Shown: positions 14,553 to 21,459 of the stretch, piece by piece
How positions within the stretch are numbered: the first letter of the stretch is position 1
Layout: every line of letters starts with the position of its first letter
DNA from: Aalborgiella sp031422495
GTDB taxonomy: Bacteria; Pseudomonadota; Gammaproteobacteria; Burkholderiales; Burkholderiaceae_C
Length of the DNA stretch: 25,809 nt
Direction: 5' to 3'
Assembly (NCBI GenBank): GCA_031422495.1
Contig: JANPLX010000026.1
Location: 1-25,809 of the forward strand
The notes under the pieces: generated by a model
Databases searched by the model: none
Told to the model about the DNA's origin: nothing
Seen by the model: only the letters and a program-made list of their open reading frames with translations
Made by a program: the position numbers and the translations under genes

Positions 14553-14595
14553 AATAAGAGAAGATAGAAAATAGAATACTGAAAAGAACGAATTT

Positions 14596-15591
14596 ATGAA
14601 TGCACGAACAGAAGAATTATCGAACAAACCATCTGCCAAGCATTTGACGGATTTGCACTTGACCAATGTGCATCTGAGCAACGCGCATCTGGACGCGCTG
14701 GAAGAGGAAACCATCTTCATCCTGCGCGAAGTGGCCGCCACGTTTGAGCGCCCGACCCTGCTGTTTTCGGGCGGTAAAGACTCGCTGGTTCTGCTGAAAT
14801 GTGCTGAGAAGGCGTTTTTGGGGAATCATGGCAACTCTAAGACGGGAAAAATCCCCTACCCGCTGTTGATGATCGACACCGGCCACAATTTTCATGAAGT
14901 CACCGATTTTAGGGATTTTCGCGCTGCGGAATTAGGGGCAGAATTAATCGTTCGCAGCGTTGAAGATTCCATGAAACGTGGCACGGTGCGCTTAGCGCAT
15001 CCGGGCGAATCGCGCAATGTGCACCAATCGGTCACCCTGCTGGAGTCGATTGACGAGTTCCGCTTTGACGCCCTGATTGGCGGTGCCCGCCGCGACGAAG
15101 AAAAGGCCAGAGCCAAAGAGCGCATTTTCAGCCACCGCGACAGTTTTGGCCAATGGCAGCCTAAGGCGCAGCGACCCGAGCTGTGGAACCTGTTCAACAC
15201 CAAGCTGCAGCCCGGTGAGCATTTCCGCGTCTTCCCGATCAGCAACTGGACCGAGCTGGACGTGTGGCAGTACATCGAGCGCGAGCAGATTGCGCTGCCG
15301 TCGCTGTATTACACCCACCAGCGTGAAGTGGTGGAACGCAAAGGTTTGCTGGTCCCTGTGACCGAGTTGACGCCGCTCAAAGCCGGTGAAACGTCCGAGA
15401 TGCGTGACGTGCGCTTCCGCACCGTAGGCGACATCACCTGCACCTGCCCGGTCGAGAGCTTGGCCGCCAACGCCGCCGATGTGGTGATTGAAACCCTAGC
15501 CGCCGACATGAGCGAGCGCGGCGCGACGCGGATGGATGACAAAACGTCTGATGCGTCTATGGAAAAGCGCAAGAAAGACGGGTATTTCTGA
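14596..15591 (+). CDS. cysD: Sulfate adenylyltransferase subunit 2
   Basis: A 331-residue PP-loop ATP sulfurylase catalytic subunit: sulfate plus ATP gives APS, driven by GTP hydrolysis on CysN. The PP-loop SGGKDS is at 58-63, followed by PYPLLMIDTGHNFHEV, GGARRDEEKARAKERI (in the middle) and FPISNWTELDVWQYIEREQI; the end SMEKRKKDGYF is diagnostic. The N-terminal 35 residues are an unusual extension with HL doublets (DLHLTN, VHLSNAHL). Enteric CysD is about 302 residues. The stop TGA shares one base with the cysN ATG, so CysD and CysN are made in equal amounts. Confidence 0.96.
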   Translation: MNARTEELSNKPSAKHLTDLHLTNVHLSNAHLDALEEETIFILREVAATFERPTLLFSGGKDSLVLLKCAEKAFLGNHGNSKTGKIPYPLLMIDTGHNFHEVTDFRDFRAAELGAELIVRSVEDSMKRGTVRLAHPGESRNVHQSVTLLESIDEFRFDALIGGARRDEEKARAKERIFSHRDSFGQWQPKAQRPELWNLFNTKLQPGEHFRVFPISNWTELDVWQYIEREQIALPSLYYTHQREVVERKGLLVPVTELTPLKAGETSEMRDVRFRTVGDITCTCPVESLAANAADVVIETLAADMSERGATRMDDKTSDASMEKRKKDGYF

Positions 15592-16895
15592 TGACTAGCC
15601 GAGACCCATTCACCATGACTACTGAAAATACGACAATGTTAGAAACCCAAGGCGCACTCAAATTCATCACTTGCGGCAGCGTGGACGACGGCAAAAGCAC
15701 GCTGATTGGGCGTTTACTCGTCGACACCAAAGCCGTGCTGCAAGACCACTTGGCTGGCGTGCAGCGCTCGGGCGAGACGGATTTGGCATTGTTGACAGAT
15801 GGGCTGTCGGCCGAGCGCGAGCAAGGCATCACCATTGACGTGGCTTACCGCTATTTCGCCACCGAAAACCGCAAGTTCATCATCGGCGACGCGCCAGGCC
15901 ATGAGCAATACACCCGCAACATGGTGACCGCCGCCTCCAGCGCAGATGCAGCGGTTGTTTTGGTCGATGCCAGCAAGTTGGATTGGCAAAACCCCGCCCT
16001 GGAATTACTCCCCCAAACCCGCCGCCACAGCTTGCTCGCGCATTTGTTGCGGGTGCGGTCGATTGTTTTCACGGTTAACAAGCTGGACGCCGTTGAGAAT
16101 GCGGAACTCGCTTTTGCCAACATCAGCGCGGCTTTGAATAAATTTACCACCGCTGCCGACATCACCGTTGCAGCTATCGTGCCGATTTCTGCCCTCAAAG
16201 GTTGGAACGTGGTGGACTCAAAAGCGGGTTGGTCGTCGTATAAGGGCCCGAGTTTGCTACAGATTTTAGAGTCTTTACCGACAACTGCCGCTGAAACCGA
16301 GCAGCCATTTTCCTTCCCAGTGCAATGGGTGGAAAAGTTCTCCAGCAGCGCTGACACATCACAAGGCCGCCGCGTGTTTTGGGGTCGCGTGGCGACGGGC
16401 AGCGTCAGCGTCGGTCAACAAATCAGCATTTTGCCAAGTGGCCAAACCGCCACTGTGGCGCAAGTGCTAGACAGAGCGCGTAGGCCAGACTCAGTATTAG
16501 CCAATCAAAGTGCAGGCATTGTTTTGGACCGTGAAGTTGACGTATCGCGGGGTGATTGGCTGTTGGCGACGGATTCATTCACCCCTAGTCGTGAGATCAA
16601 AGCGACGATTGCTTGGTTAGATGATGAGCCTTTGGTGGCGGGTCGTTTGTATTGGGCGCTGCATGGCCACCGCTGGGTGAAAGCCAAAATCAAGCGGGTC
16701 GTTCACAAGCTAGATATCAACAATTTGGCTGAACTTGATGCGACGCAGCTGGAGCCCAACGCGATTGGTCATGTTGAAATCAGCCTGCAAGAGCCGATTG
16801 CTACCGTGCCATACAAGCTGTCGCGCGGTATGGGGTCGCTGGTGTTGGTCGATACAGCGAGTCATAAAACCTCAGGTGCAGTACTGATATCCTGA
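15591..16895 (+). CDS. cysN: Sulfate adenylyltransferase subunit 1 (GTPase)
   Basis: A 434-residue EF-Tu-like GTPase partner of CysD. G1 is GSVDDGKST (29-37), G2 region GITIDVAYRYF, G3 DAPGHEQYT, G4 NKLD (from 163); beta-barrel domains follow (FPVQWVEKF, GRVATGSVSVGQQI, AGIVLDREVDVSRGDWL). There is no C-terminal APS kinase domain, so this is CysN and not the CysNC fusion. The ATG at 15591 overlaps the cysD stop by one base; a second ATG at codon 9 is a possible but less likely start. It appears to be the last gene of the sulfate-reduction operon, 70 bases before fdxA. Confidence 0.95.
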   Translation: MTSRDPFTMTTENTTMLETQGALKFITCGSVDDGKSTLIGRLLVDTKAVLQDHLAGVQRSGETDLALLTDGLSAEREQGITIDVAYRYFATENRKFIIGDAPGHEQYTRNMVTAASSADAAVVLVDASKLDWQNPALELLPQTRRHSLLAHLLRVRSIVFTVNKLDAVENAELAFANISAALNKFTTAADITVAAIVPISALKGWNVVDSKAGWSSYKGPSLLQILESLPTTAAETEQPFSFPVQWVEKFSSSADTSQGRRVFWGRVATGSVSVGQQISILPSGQTATVAQVLDRARRPDSVLANQSAGIVLDREVDVSRGDWLLATDSFTPSREIKATIAWLDDEPLVAGRLYWALHGHRWVKAKIKRVVHKLDINNLAELDATQLEPNAIGHVEISLQEPIATVPYKLSRGMGSLVLVDTASHKTSGAVLIS

Positions 16896-16965
16896 TTTCA
16901 GCGTCTGAATCTCGTAAAATCAATGACTTGACTTCATAAAGTTACATTTCCCCCCTGAGCACACT

Positions 16966-17295
16966 ATGACCCATATCGTTTCTGAATCCTGCATCAAATG
17001 CAAATACACCGACTGCGTGGACGTCTGCCCGGTTGACTGCTTCCGCGAAGGCCCGAACATGCTGGTCATCGACCCTGATGAATGCATCGACTGCGCCGTC
17101 TGCATTCCCGAGTGCCCGGTCAACGCGATCTACGCCGAAGAAGACCTGCCAGCGGACCAGCTTGCGTTCATCAAGCTGAACGTCGAACTGTCTCGCGCAG
17201 AAGGTTGGAAAAGCATCACCAAACGCAAGCCAGCCCTGCCTGATGCCGACGATTGGAAAGACGTGAAAAGCAAAATCGGCTTGCTAGTGCGTTAA
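16966..17295 (+). CDS. fdxA: 7Fe ferredoxin ([3Fe-4S][4Fe-4S])
   Basis: A 109-residue low-potential electron carrier of the Azotobacter FdI type. Cys9, Cys17 and Cys50 should hold the [3Fe-4S] cluster, Cys21, Cys40, Cys43 and Cys46 the [4Fe-4S] cluster; Cys12 is extra, as is common in this family. The C-terminal tail (residues 60-109) is the usual helical extension that packs on the core. It lies 17 bases before a ferredoxin reductase gene, an obvious redox partner, and close behind the sulfate-reduction operon. No strong ribosome binding site is seen before the ATG. Confidence 0.95.
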   Translation: MTHIVSESCIKCKYTDCVDVCPVDCFREGPNMLVIDPDECIDCAVCIPECPVNAIYAEEDLPADQLAFIKLNVELSRAEGWKSITKRKPALPDADDWKDVKSKIGLLVR

Positions 17296-17311
17296 CTTTG
17301 AGAATTTACTT

Positions 17312-18430
17312 GTGAGTCCAATTGTTAAGCGCTCTGCTGTTGCAGCAGCCGATCTCGTCATCCCTTCAAACCAAGCGACCATAGAAGTCGATGCCTTGGT
17401 CATAGGCGGCGGACCAGTCGGTTTATTTCAAGTCTTTGAATTAGGTTTGATGGGCATGACAGCTCATTTGGTCGATGTTTTGCCGCATGCGGGCGGGCAA
17501 TGCATTGAGCTTTACCCAGACAAACCGATTTATGGTATCCCTGCAGTACTAGAAACAACTGGGCGACGTTTGATTGAGTCTTTGCTCGCGCAAATCAAAC
17601 CGTTCAAGCCACAGTTTCACTTGCAGCAGCAAGTCAACACCATTGAGCGGCAGGATGATGGTCGCTTTTTTGTGCGTACTTCTTTAAATACCACCTTCAT
17701 AGTTAAAACCATTTTTGTTGCTGCTGGTTTGGGCGCATTTCAGTCTAAAAAAATACCCCTGACGCGTCTGCAGTCCTACGTCGATACGCAGCTTTTTTAT
17801 CATTTAAACCCGAATGCCAATTTTGCGGGCGACAATGTGGTTGTTTTGGGTGGTGAAGACGCCGCGCTGCGTACCGTCATTAGCCTTGCGAACAATGTGA
17901 ACAACCCGCCAAAAAGCGTGACTTTGATTCACAGACGCGATATTTTCACAGAAGAGCATGCCAAACAAAACCCTGATGTTTTCACAGTGCGGCACTTGGT
18001 CGCAACTGGCAAGTTAAGTTTGCTAATCGGCCAGTTAACCGATATAGAAGAATTTAATCATCAGCTCACTGGTTTGAAGGTGTCAGACACCGATGGCAAG
18101 GTTGATACCGTACCCGTCGATACGCTGTTGGCATACCTCGGCATTTCCCCCAAGCTCGGCCCCATCAGTGATTGGGGCTTAGAGATTGAGCGGCATCAAA
18201 TCAAAGTGAACCCTGCAACGTGTGAAACCAGTGAGCCTGGCATTTTTGCCATAGGCGATATCAATACTTATCCTGGTAAACGCAAGCTGATTCATTGTGG
18301 CTTTCACGAGTGCACCATGGCGGTTTTTGCTGCTTCAGCGATTGTGTTTCCTGGTACGCCAATTCATCTGCAATACACCACCACCAGTACGCAGTTGCAC
18401 CAGCGACTAGGAGTTCGTCCTGCAAACTAA
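17312..18430 (+). CDS. Ferredoxin--NADP+ reductase, thioredoxin-reductase-like
   Basis: A 372-residue FAD/NAD(P) oxidoreductase of the TrxR-like FNR group, which lacks the CxxC redox pair of thioredoxin reductase. FAD site VIGGGPVG (30-37), then HAGGQCIELYPDKPIYGIPA; second nucleotide site VVVLGGEDAALRTVISLAN; C-terminal FAD-closing motif FAIGDINTYPGKRKLIHCGFHE. In most relatives the second site reads GGGDSA, here GGEDAA: glutamate replaces a glycine, and the partner cofactor preference may differ. The start GTG at 17312 was chosen because it is the first start after fdxA; the amino-terminal 25 residues are extra relative to many homologues, so a later start is possible. It overlaps the next gene by 11 bases. 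Confidence 0.87.
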   Translation: MSPIVKRSAVAAADLVIPSNQATIEVDALVIGGGPVGLFQVFELGLMGMTAHLVDVLPHAGGQCIELYPDKPIYGIPAVLETTGRRLIESLLAQIKPFKPQFHLQQQVNTIERQDDGRFFVRTSLNTTFIVKTIFVAAGLGAFQSKKIPLTRLQSYVDTQLFYHLNPNANFAGDNVVVLGGEDAALRTVISLANNVNNPPKSVTLIHRRDIFTEEHAKQNPDVFTVRHLVATGKLSLLIGQLTDIEEFNHQLTGLKVSDTDGKVDTVPVDTLLAYLGISPKLGPISDWGLEIERHQIKVNPATCETSEPGIFAIGDINTYPGKRKLIHCGFHECTMAVFAASAIVFPGTPIHLQYTTTSTQLHQRLGVRPAN

Positions 18431-19631
18431 ACTTGTTAGTACGACAAAGGATTTACCACTAAAGGGACTCCGTGTTGTCGAATTTACCCACATGGTCATG
18501 GGTCCCACATGCGGCATGGTGTTAGCAGACATGGGTGCAGAAGTCATCAAAGTCGAACCCATCGATGGTGACCGCACTCGCCATCTGCTGGGTGCGGGCA
18601 CTGGGTTTTTTCCTATGTTTAATCGCAACAAGAAAAGTATCGCCATTGACCTACAAAAGGCAGAAGGTGCAGCGGTTGCAAGACAACTCGCCACTTCTGC
18701 TGATGTTGTTTTAGAAAACTTCAAACCCGGCACCATGAACAAATACGGTCTGGATTACGCCAGCTTGTCTAAAACCAACCACAAGCTCATCTACGTTGCG
18801 CACAAAGGCTTTTTACCTGGCCCTTACGAGCACCGCACGGCGTTAGATGAAGTGGTGCAGATGATGGGGGGCTTGGCCTATATGACGGGGCGGCCCGGCG
18901 ATCCACTGCGGGCTGGCAGCAGCGTGAACGACATCATGGGCGGCATGTTTGGCGCGATTGGCACTTTGGGTGCACTGGTCCAGCGCGGTATCACAGGGCG
19001 TGGGCAAGAGGTGCAATCTGCCCTGTTTGAAAACAATGTCTTTCTAGTTGGCCAGCACATGTTGCAATTCGCCATGACTGGCAAAGCGGCTGCACCTATG
19101 CCTGAACGCATCTCGCCATGGGGTTTGTATGACGTTTTCACGGTTAAAAACGATGAGCAGATCTTTTTAGCCACGGTAAGCGACGCGCAATGGCTCACTT
19201 TTTGTGACGCTTTTGACTTTGCCGACCTCAAAGCAGACGTTAGCTTGACCAGTAACAACGACCGCGTCCGCATGCGCCCGACCATGATGCCAGACTTACG
19301 TGCGCGTTTGGCTAGATTAACCGTCACTGAGATTGCGACGATTTTCGAAACCAAAGGGTTACCTTTTGCGCCGATTACGCGCCCAGAAGAGCTCTACGAC
19401 GACGAACACCTGATCGCTAGCGGCGGTTTGGCCGACATTGTGCTTCCAGATGGTGACCGTGCGGGCGAAACCACGCAGACCACCCTTTTCCCCTTTACCA
19501 TGGATGGTCAGCGGCTTGGCGTGCGCCTGAATCCTCCTACGAGGGGCGAGCATACAGATGCGATCTTGCAAGAATTGGGCATTCAAAACTCAGAAATAGC
19601 TTCGCTTAGAACTCTGCAAGCTATTGCCTAA
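18420..19631 (+). CDS. CaiB/BaiF-type class III CoA-transferase, probable CTG start
   Basis: A family III CoA-transferase of about 403 residues, moving CoA between carboxylic acids; the substrate is unknown. The core begins LPLKGLRVVEFTHMVMGPTC, then GMVLADMGAEVIKVEP, NRNKKSIAIDLQ, and SVNDIMGGMFGAIG, whose Asp is the expected catalytic residue. The first ATG in frame (18492) would cut off the conserved LKGLRVVEF strand. The frame is open back to 18411 with no ATG, GTG or TTG, but CTG at 18420 follows AGGAG (18409-18413) by six bases. I therefore call CTG as start. It overlaps the reductase gene by 11 bases, so coupling is likely. A neighbour in the ferredoxin-reductase transcript, it has no evident link to sulfur metabolism. 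Confidence 0.85.
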   Translation: MQTKLVSTTKDLPLKGLRVVEFTHMVMGPTCGMVLADMGAEVIKVEPIDGDRTRHLLGAGTGFFPMFNRNKKSIAIDLQKAEGAAVARQLATSADVVLENFKPGTMNKYGLDYASLSKTNHKLIYVAHKGFLPGPYEHRTALDEVVQMMGGLAYMTGRPGDPLRAGSSVNDIMGGMFGAIGTLGALVQRGITGRGQEVQSALFENNVFLVGQHMLQFAMTGKAAAPMPERISPWGLYDVFTVKNDEQIFLATVSDAQWLTFCDAFDFADLKADVSLTSNNDRVRMRPTMMPDLRARLARLTVTEIATIFETKGLPFAPITRPEELYDDEHLIASGGLADIVLPDGDRAGETTQTTLFPFTMDGQRLGVRLNPPTRGEHTDAILQELGIQNSEIASLRTLQAIA

Positions 19632-19665
19632 ATTCGAGCAAATCATAAAAAACTGGCCTGAGGAT

Positions 19666-19677
19666 GTGAATATTCAC
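19666..19677. promoter_or_regulatory. 12-bp perfect palindrome upstream of the MATE gene
   Basis: GTGAATATTCAC is a perfect palindrome 58 bases before the MATE start codon. A regulator site is possible; no regulator gene is nearby. Chance cannot be excluded for a palindrome this short. Confidence 0.3.
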
Positions 19678-19706
19678 CTTAAAAAACTAAGTTTGGAGGC
19701 TTTTGA

Positions 19707-19793
19707 GTGGTGAAATGGGACCCATATAAAAAGCCATGTCAAAGTCAGTATCAAAACCTCAAGCTCTGTTTGATGAGGCTTCAGCTTCATTAG
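19707..19793 (+). CDS. Possible 28-codon leader ORF overlapping the MATE start
   Basis: GTG at 19707 follows a strong GGAGG (19695-19699) by seven bases and opens a frame beginning MVKWDPYKKP that ends at TAG 19791-19793. It runs through the MATE start codon in another frame, and that start has no ribosome binding site of its own. It may be a leader peptide for coupled translation, or the remains of a different N terminus. No homologue is recognised. Confidence 0.35.
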   Translation: MVKWDPYKKPCQSQYQNLKLCLMRLQLH

Positions 19794-21190
19794 CGATATC
19801 CTCATCTCGAGCTCAAGATCAGCCAACATCCCCCGTCTTGTGGAAAAACTACATCGCTTTCTTGATACCCATGATCGCCAGCAACATGCTGCAGGCGACC
19901 TCAGGCACCGTCAACAACATTTATTTAGGACAAATGCTGGGCGTGGGCGCTATGGCTTCTGTCTCGGCGGTATTCCCAGTGCTGTTTTTCTTGATCGCCT
20001 TCATGATCGGCTTGGGCTCTGGTGCTGCGGTGCTTATCGGGCAGGCTTGGGGAGCTAACGAACTTGACCGGGTGAAAGCTATCGCCGGCACGACGCTGAT
20101 GGTCGGGCTTGTATCAGGCACGGTGGTAGCCTTGTTTGGCGGGACCTATACAGAGCCGATCTTGGTGGCTTTGGGCACACCAGCCGACATTTTGCCGGGA
20201 GCAACTGCCTATGGACGGGTGATGCTGATCGCTGCACCGGTTATTTTCATCTTTTTATTGACCACGTCCATGCTGCGCGGCGTGGGCGACACCAAAACCC
20301 CTCTGTTCACCCTGCTCATATCTACGGCTTTGAGCATGCTGCTGACGCCTGCTTTGATTCGCGGATGGGGCGGATTGCCGCAGTTAGGCGTAGTCAGTGG
20401 TGCGTATGCTGCAGGTGCTTCGTTTTTGATTGCGATGGGCTGGATGGCTTGGTACTTGCTTCGACAGCAACACCCGAAAACTCACTCGGGCAAACATCCA
20501 TTAGCGCCAGATGCAAGGTTTTTTAAGCATTTGAAAATTGACAGAGTTATTTTGGGTAAAGTACTCAAAATCGGGCTACCTACAGGCATGTCTATGATCA
20601 CGATTTCACTTGCCGAAATCGCCGTGCTTTTCCTTGTCAACCGCTATGGTTCGCAGGCAACAGCAGCTTATGGCGCTGTTAACCAAATTGTTAACTATGT
20701 GCAGTTCCCCGCCATATCCATTGCTATTGCTGCTTCTATTTTAGGAGCACAAGCTATCGGTGCAGGGCGAGGCCATATGTTAGGCAAGATTGCTCAGACG
20801 GGTATTGTGTTGAATTTGGTGCTCACAGGTTCGTTGGTCATCATAGGTTTGCTGTTTTCTCGAACCATCATTGGCCTGTTTATCACTGACCCTGCAGTGG
20901 TGGATGTGGCAAAAACGCTGCTCGACATCATGTTATGGAGCAGCGTTATCATGGGTATGTCGATGGTGCTTTCTGGTTTGATGCGCGCCAGCGGCGAAGT
21001 GGTCATGCCAACGGCAATCACCATGTTTTGCATCATCTGCATCGAAATTCCGTCGGCTTGGGTGCTGAGTAACATTTATGGCATCAACGGCATTTGGGCA
21101 GCATACCCGATCACTTTTTTAAGCATGCTGGCCTTGCAAGCCACGTATTACAGGCTGGTTTGGCGTAAAAAACCAATCAAACGGCTATAA
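19736..21190 (+). CDS. MATE family efflux transporter
   Basis: A 484-residue inner-membrane multidrug/toxin extrusion protein with the expected twelve membrane segments in two bundles of six. Recognisable pieces: LIPMIASNMLQATSGTVNNI (first segment), FMIGLGSGAAVLIGQAWGAN with the conserved GQxxGA motif, TSMLRGVGDTKTPLF, and in the second half NQIVNYVQFPAISIAIAASI. The N-terminal 38 residues are hydrophilic and Ser/Ala-rich. These antiporters use Na+ or H+ to expel cationic compounds; the natural substrate is not shown. The ATG at 19736 lacks a Shine-Dalgarno sequence, and a short ORF with a strong one overlaps it. It is followed by a TPP riboswitch that governs the next gene, not this one. 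Confidence 0.9.
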   Translation: MSKSVSKPQALFDEASASLAISSSRAQDQPTSPVLWKNYIAFLIPMIASNMLQATSGTVNNIYLGQMLGVGAMASVSAVFPVLFFLIAFMIGLGSGAAVLIGQAWGANELDRVKAIAGTTLMVGLVSGTVVALFGGTYTEPILVALGTPADILPGATAYGRVMLIAAPVIFIFLLTTSMLRGVGDTKTPLFTLLISTALSMLLTPALIRGWGGLPQLGVVSGAYAAGASFLIAMGWMAWYLLRQQHPKTHSGKHPLAPDARFFKHLKIDRVILGKVLKIGLPTGMSMITISLAEIAVLFLVNRYGSQATAAYGAVNQIVNYVQFPAISIAIAASILGAQAIGAGRGHMLGKIAQTGIVLNLVLTGSLVIIGLLFSRTIIGLFITDPAVVDVAKTLLDIMLWSSVIMGMSMVLSGLMRASGEVVMPTAITMFCIICIEIPSAWVLSNIYGINGIWAAYPITFLSMLALQATYYRLVWRKKPIKRL

Positions 21191-21286
21191 ATAAAACCAT
21201 AATTTTCTATAGATATATTGTTTCGATTAAAATCAAGGTTATTGTTTAGATCGTTAAATCTTAAGTTTTTCGAAGCTAAGTGACAA

Positions 21287-21382
21287 TTCGCTAGGGGTGT
21301 TGCCGCATTGTTTAACAACGATGTAGCGACTGAGAAAGTCCCTTTGAACCTGATTGAGGTAATCCTCGCGCAGGGAAGCATT
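21287..21382 (+). promoter_or_regulatory. TPP riboswitch (THI element)
   Basis: The conserved thi-box blocks are present in order: AGGGGTG (21293-21299), CTGAGA (21330-21335), CCCTTTGAACCTGAT (21340-21354), the GAGGTAATCCTC hairpin (21356-21367) and CGCAGGGAAGCA (21369-21380). The CTGAGA block and the CCTGAT block bind the pyrimidine, the GAGGTAATCC/GCGCAGGGAA arm the pyrophosphate. It ends about 80 bases before the TonB-receptor ATG. Between them GGGTTT (21395-21400) pairs with AAACCC (21411-21416) around ten bases; no T-run follows, so control of translation seems likelier than termination. It predicts repression of the receptor gene when thiamin pyrophosphate is plentiful. Confidence 0.93.
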
Positions 21383-21459
21383 GCAAAGATCGGGTTTGAA
21401 GCTCAGCAAACCCACGTGTATCCAGCAAGCCGACCTGCTATAACTCAAGAAAAGACGTT

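Noticed and set aside
18492..18494. ATG as the start of the CoA-transferase
   Set aside because: It would remove the conserved first strand; the upstream CTG has AGGAG at six bases.
21395..21416. Rho-independent terminator as riboswitch output
   Set aside because: The GGGTTT/AAACCC hairpin has no T-run after it; left as a possible translation-control stem.
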